A DNA stretch of 64,000 nt, taken from positions 620,001-684,000 of the forward strand of contig NZ_CP078091.1 of the NCBI RefSeq assembly GCF_025917005.1. The letters are read 5' to 3'. The number at the start of each line of letters is the position of its first letter. Position 1 is the stretch's first letter. Shown piece after piece: positions 62,281 to 64,000 of the stretch. Made by a program: the position numbers and the translations under genes. Origin of the DNA: Porphyrobacter sp. ULC335. Lineage in GTDB: Bacteria; Pseudomonadota; Alphaproteobacteria; Sphingomonadales; Sphingomonadaceae. The notes below the pieces were generated by a model. That model searched no databases. It was not told where the DNA came from and was given only the letters and a program-made list of their open reading frames with translations.

Positions 62281-63057
62281 ATGCTCCCTGCCGATACCCC
62301 CGTTCCGCTGGCGCTATTGTTCGTCAGCCTTGCTGTCACTCTGATCGTGGCGCTTCGCTATGTGCTGACGAGCGGGCTGTTCGCGCTGGCGACGGCGAAA
62401 ATCCGCCCCGGCCTCTATGATGGAAAGGCAGCCCAGATCCGGCGCGAGGTGCGCTGGTCGTTGCTGTCGGCGGCGATCTATGGCGCGCCTGCGGGGATGG
62501 TGCTGTGGGCCTGGAAGCACCACGGCTGGACGCAGATGACCGCCGACTGGAGCGCGCTGCCCTTGTGGTATCACCCGCTTTCGGTGCTGATCTACCTCTT
62601 CGTGCAGGACACCTGTTTCTACTGGAGCCACCGCTGGATGCACCGGCCCAAATGGTTCCGCCTCGCCCATGCCGTCCATCACGACAGCCGCCCGCCAACC
62701 GCGTGGACCGCGATGAGCTTCCACCCGATCGAGGCGGTGACCGGCGCGGTTGTGGTGCCGGTGCTGGTGTTTCTGGTGCCGATCCATGTCGCGATGCTCG
62801 GCCTCGTGCTCACGATCGCGACGGTGATGGGGGTCACCAATCACATGGGGTGGGAGATGTTCCCGCGCTGGCTTGTTCACTCGCCATTGGGAAACTGGCT
62901 GATAACGGCCAGCCATCACGAACGGCACCACGAGGAGTACAGATGCAATTACGGGCTCTATTTCCGGGTGTGGGACCGGCTGTGCGGGACGGACAAGGGT
63001 CTGTCGAAACGGATCGTGGCCGAGGCCGGGCACAGCGCGGGGGTGGTGGCTTCGTGA
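62281..63057 (+). CDS. fatty-acid-hydroxylase/sterol-desaturase family membrane enzyme
   Basis: 258 residues, about four to five membrane spans. The di-iron histidine clusters are H117/H121 (S-H-R-W-M-H), H130/H133/H134 (H-A-V-H-H), H188 (T-N-H) and H212/H213/H216/H217 (S-H-H-E-R-H-H). This family hydroxylates or desaturates fatty acids, sterols, carotenoids or sphingoid bases; the lipid is not evident. The ATG at 62281 gives the first membrane span; an earlier frame exists from 62260. The following gene overlaps the stop as GTGA. Confidence 0.88.
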   Translation: MLPADTPVPLALLFVSLAVTLIVALRYVLTSGLFALATAKIRPGLYDGKAAQIRREVRWSLLSAAIYGAPAGMVLWAWKHHGWTQMTADWSALPLWYHPLSVLIYLFVQDTCFYWSHRWMHRPKWFRLAHAVHHDSRPPTAWTAMSFHPIEAVTGAVVVPVLVFLVPIHVAMLGLVLTIATVMGVTNHMGWEMFPRWLVHSPLGNWLITASHHERHHEEYRCNYGLYFRVWDRLCGTDKGLSKRIVAEAGHSAGVVAS

Positions 63058-63494
63058 GGCTGTCGGTGCTGGCGCTGGCGGGCAGCACGGCGGTTCTTGC
63101 CGCAGCAACCCCGGCACAGGCGGGTGATGTGGTGATTACCGTCACCGATCTGCGATCGACCAAGGGCGTGGTGCGCGCCTGCATGACCACGCGGGCGGAC
63201 ATCTTCCCCAAATGCATCAAGGACCCTTCGGCCCACCGCGCGGTCGTATCCGCCAGCGGCAAGGTCGAAATCCGCTTTTCCGGCGTGAAGCCCGGCAATT
63301 ACGCGATCGCGCTGCTGCATGACGAGAACGACAACGGCAAGGCCGACCGCGCGATGGGGATGATGCCCAAGGAAGGCTACGGCTTCTCTCGCGATGCGCC
63401 GGTCAAGATGGCGCCGCCCAAGTTCAGCGACGCGGTGATGGCCATCGGCGAGGGCACCGCGCGCCTGACAATCAAGATGCGGTACTTTCTCTAA
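63054..63494 (+). CDS. DUF2141 exported protein
   Basis: 146 residues beginning at a GTG that overlaps the previous stop (GTGA). The signal peptide ends A-Q-A-G near residue 24. DUF2141 features match the paralogue at 50447: V-V-I-T-V-T-D-L-R-S-T-K-G-V-V-R, H-D-E-N-D-N-G-K-A-D-R and a C-terminal L-T-I-K-M-R-Y. Two cysteines (C-M-T, K-C-I near 43-54) may form a disulfide. Coupling to a lipid-modifying enzyme suggests, weakly, an envelope role. Confidence 0.85.
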   Translation: MRLSVLALAGSTAVLAAATPAQAGDVVITVTDLRSTKGVVRACMTTRADIFPKCIKDPSAHRAVVSASGKVEIRFSGVKPGNYAIALLHDENDNGKADRAMGMMPKEGYGFSRDAPVKMAPPKFSDAVMAIGEGTARLTIKMRYFL

Positions 63495-63594
63495 GTCGCA
63501 CCCTTCGCGGCAAACGCCCTTGCGTTTAACGTGATGTTTACCACACCGCGCCAGAACGGGCCGACACTGGTTCACCAAGGGGCGGATTACAGCC

Positions 63595-64000
63595 ATGGAC
63601 ACTCTGCGCGGCACCTTCGATTCCGACTCAGCCGCGGATCGGGGCTGGGACGCATCCGAAGACGAAAGCGCGGGGCCGGCGAGCCGCCGCGAGCTTCCGC
63701 CGCACGCCATCGGCCAGGACGAGCGCCGCATGCAGGTGCGCGCCTATAATCACTGGGCAAGCCTGCTGGGCGAACGCATGTTCCCCAATATCGACGATCT
63801 CGACCCGGTCGATCTTCCCGATTTCGGCCCGCATTCGGTGCTGCTGGATTTCTCCTACGGGATCGACAATCCGGCGGTGCGCTTTCTTGGCGACAAGCTC
63901 GCCCATGAGTGCGGCACGCAAGGCGTCATCACGCGTCTTTCGGACGTGCCGCCCCGTTCGCTGCTGAGCCGCATTACCGATCACTACATGCAGATCCTCG
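63595..64000 (+). CDS. PAS-type (PAS_5-like) protein, truncated by the window edge
   Basis: 135 codons visible from an ATG at 63595. A disordered acidic N terminus (D-S-D-S-A-A-D-R-G-W-D-A-S-E-D-E) is followed by a fold with Y-N-H-W-A-S-L-L-G, L-P-D-F-G-P-H-S-V-L-L-D-F and P-A-V-R-F-L-G, features I associate with the alphaproteobacterial PAS_5 family (some members are signalling proteins). The 3' end is outside the window. No strong ribosome-binding site is seen. Confidence 0.7.
   Translation, partial: MDTLRGTFDSDSAADRGWDASEDESAGPASRRELPPHAIGQDERRMQVRAYNHWASLLGERMFPNIDDLDPVDLPDFGPHSVLLDFSYGIDNPAVRFLGDKLAHECGTQGVITRLSDVPPRSLLSRITDHYMQIL

Overview
This is a GC-rich stretch of bacterial chromosome. 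Gene content and order point to an alphaproteobacterium of the Sphingomonadales, probably Erythrobacteraceae (Erythrobacter/Porphyrobacter-like): a GDH180-type NAD-glutamate dehydrogenase, a CYP153-like P450, rpe-heparinase-purH order, an MmcB-like protein, a DUF2141 pair and PAS_5-like protein, and GC-rich palindromic intergenic repeats. Almost all DNA is coding and both strands are used. I see no prophage, insertion sequence, transposase, integrase or CRISPR array. Family names come from recognising the protein sequences; no database search was possible.

Layout. 1-9.3 kb: M23 peptidase, the glnE-bcp-DUF455 run (minus), agmatine deiminase, DUF1223 protein and thrS. Upstream of thrS (9286-9526) is a 24-codon ORF with 9 Thr codons in 11, followed by segments that can pair in mutually exclusive ways: a probable threonine attenuator and the most interesting feature here. 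9.6-14.7 kb: a small membrane-protein/XRE-regulator operon, a PhoD phosphatase, and a hydrolase-TPR-luciferase-like run. 14.9-24.4 kb: NAD-glutamate dehydrogenase, a ferredoxin-reductase-like flavoprotein, a 107-bp palindromic repeat, queG and a NatAB-type ABC exporter. 24.5-32.2 kb: P450, msrB, PilZ protein, tRNA-Leu, KefB-like antiporter, a repeat cluster, ihfB, a GntR regulator and a POT peptide transporter.

32.3-44 kb: a small secreted peptide, two overlapping amidohydrolase-like genes behind a strong hairpin, FKBP isomerase, HxlR regulator/thioesterase with paired palindromes, NnrU, enoyl-CoA hydratase, MlaA, dxs and an unrecognised lipoprotein pair. 44-50 kb: Zur, msrA, a gene-poor 640 bp with a second repeat, and purH-heparinase-rpe. 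50-57 kb: DUF2141, a possible Tam41-like nucleotidyltransferase overlapping a lipid kinase, Lrp regulator/alanine dehydrogenase, and a DUF885 peptidase. 57-61 kb: merR-copA-copB-copC opposite a glutaredoxin-MauE-like fusion. 61-64 kb: tRNA-Arg, MmcB, a fatty-acid-hydroxylase family protein, a second DUF2141 and a truncated PAS-type gene.

Themes. Nitrogen and amino acids recur (glnE, agmatine deiminase, glutamate and alanine dehydrogenases, thrS, POT transporter, exopeptidases), as do copper and redox defence (copABC, merR, exported MsrA and MsrB, Bcp) and lipid or envelope work (MlaA, lipid kinase, P450, fatty-acid hydroxylase, dxs). Many regulators sit beside visible palindromes, and three regulatory genes appear to have leaderless transcripts.
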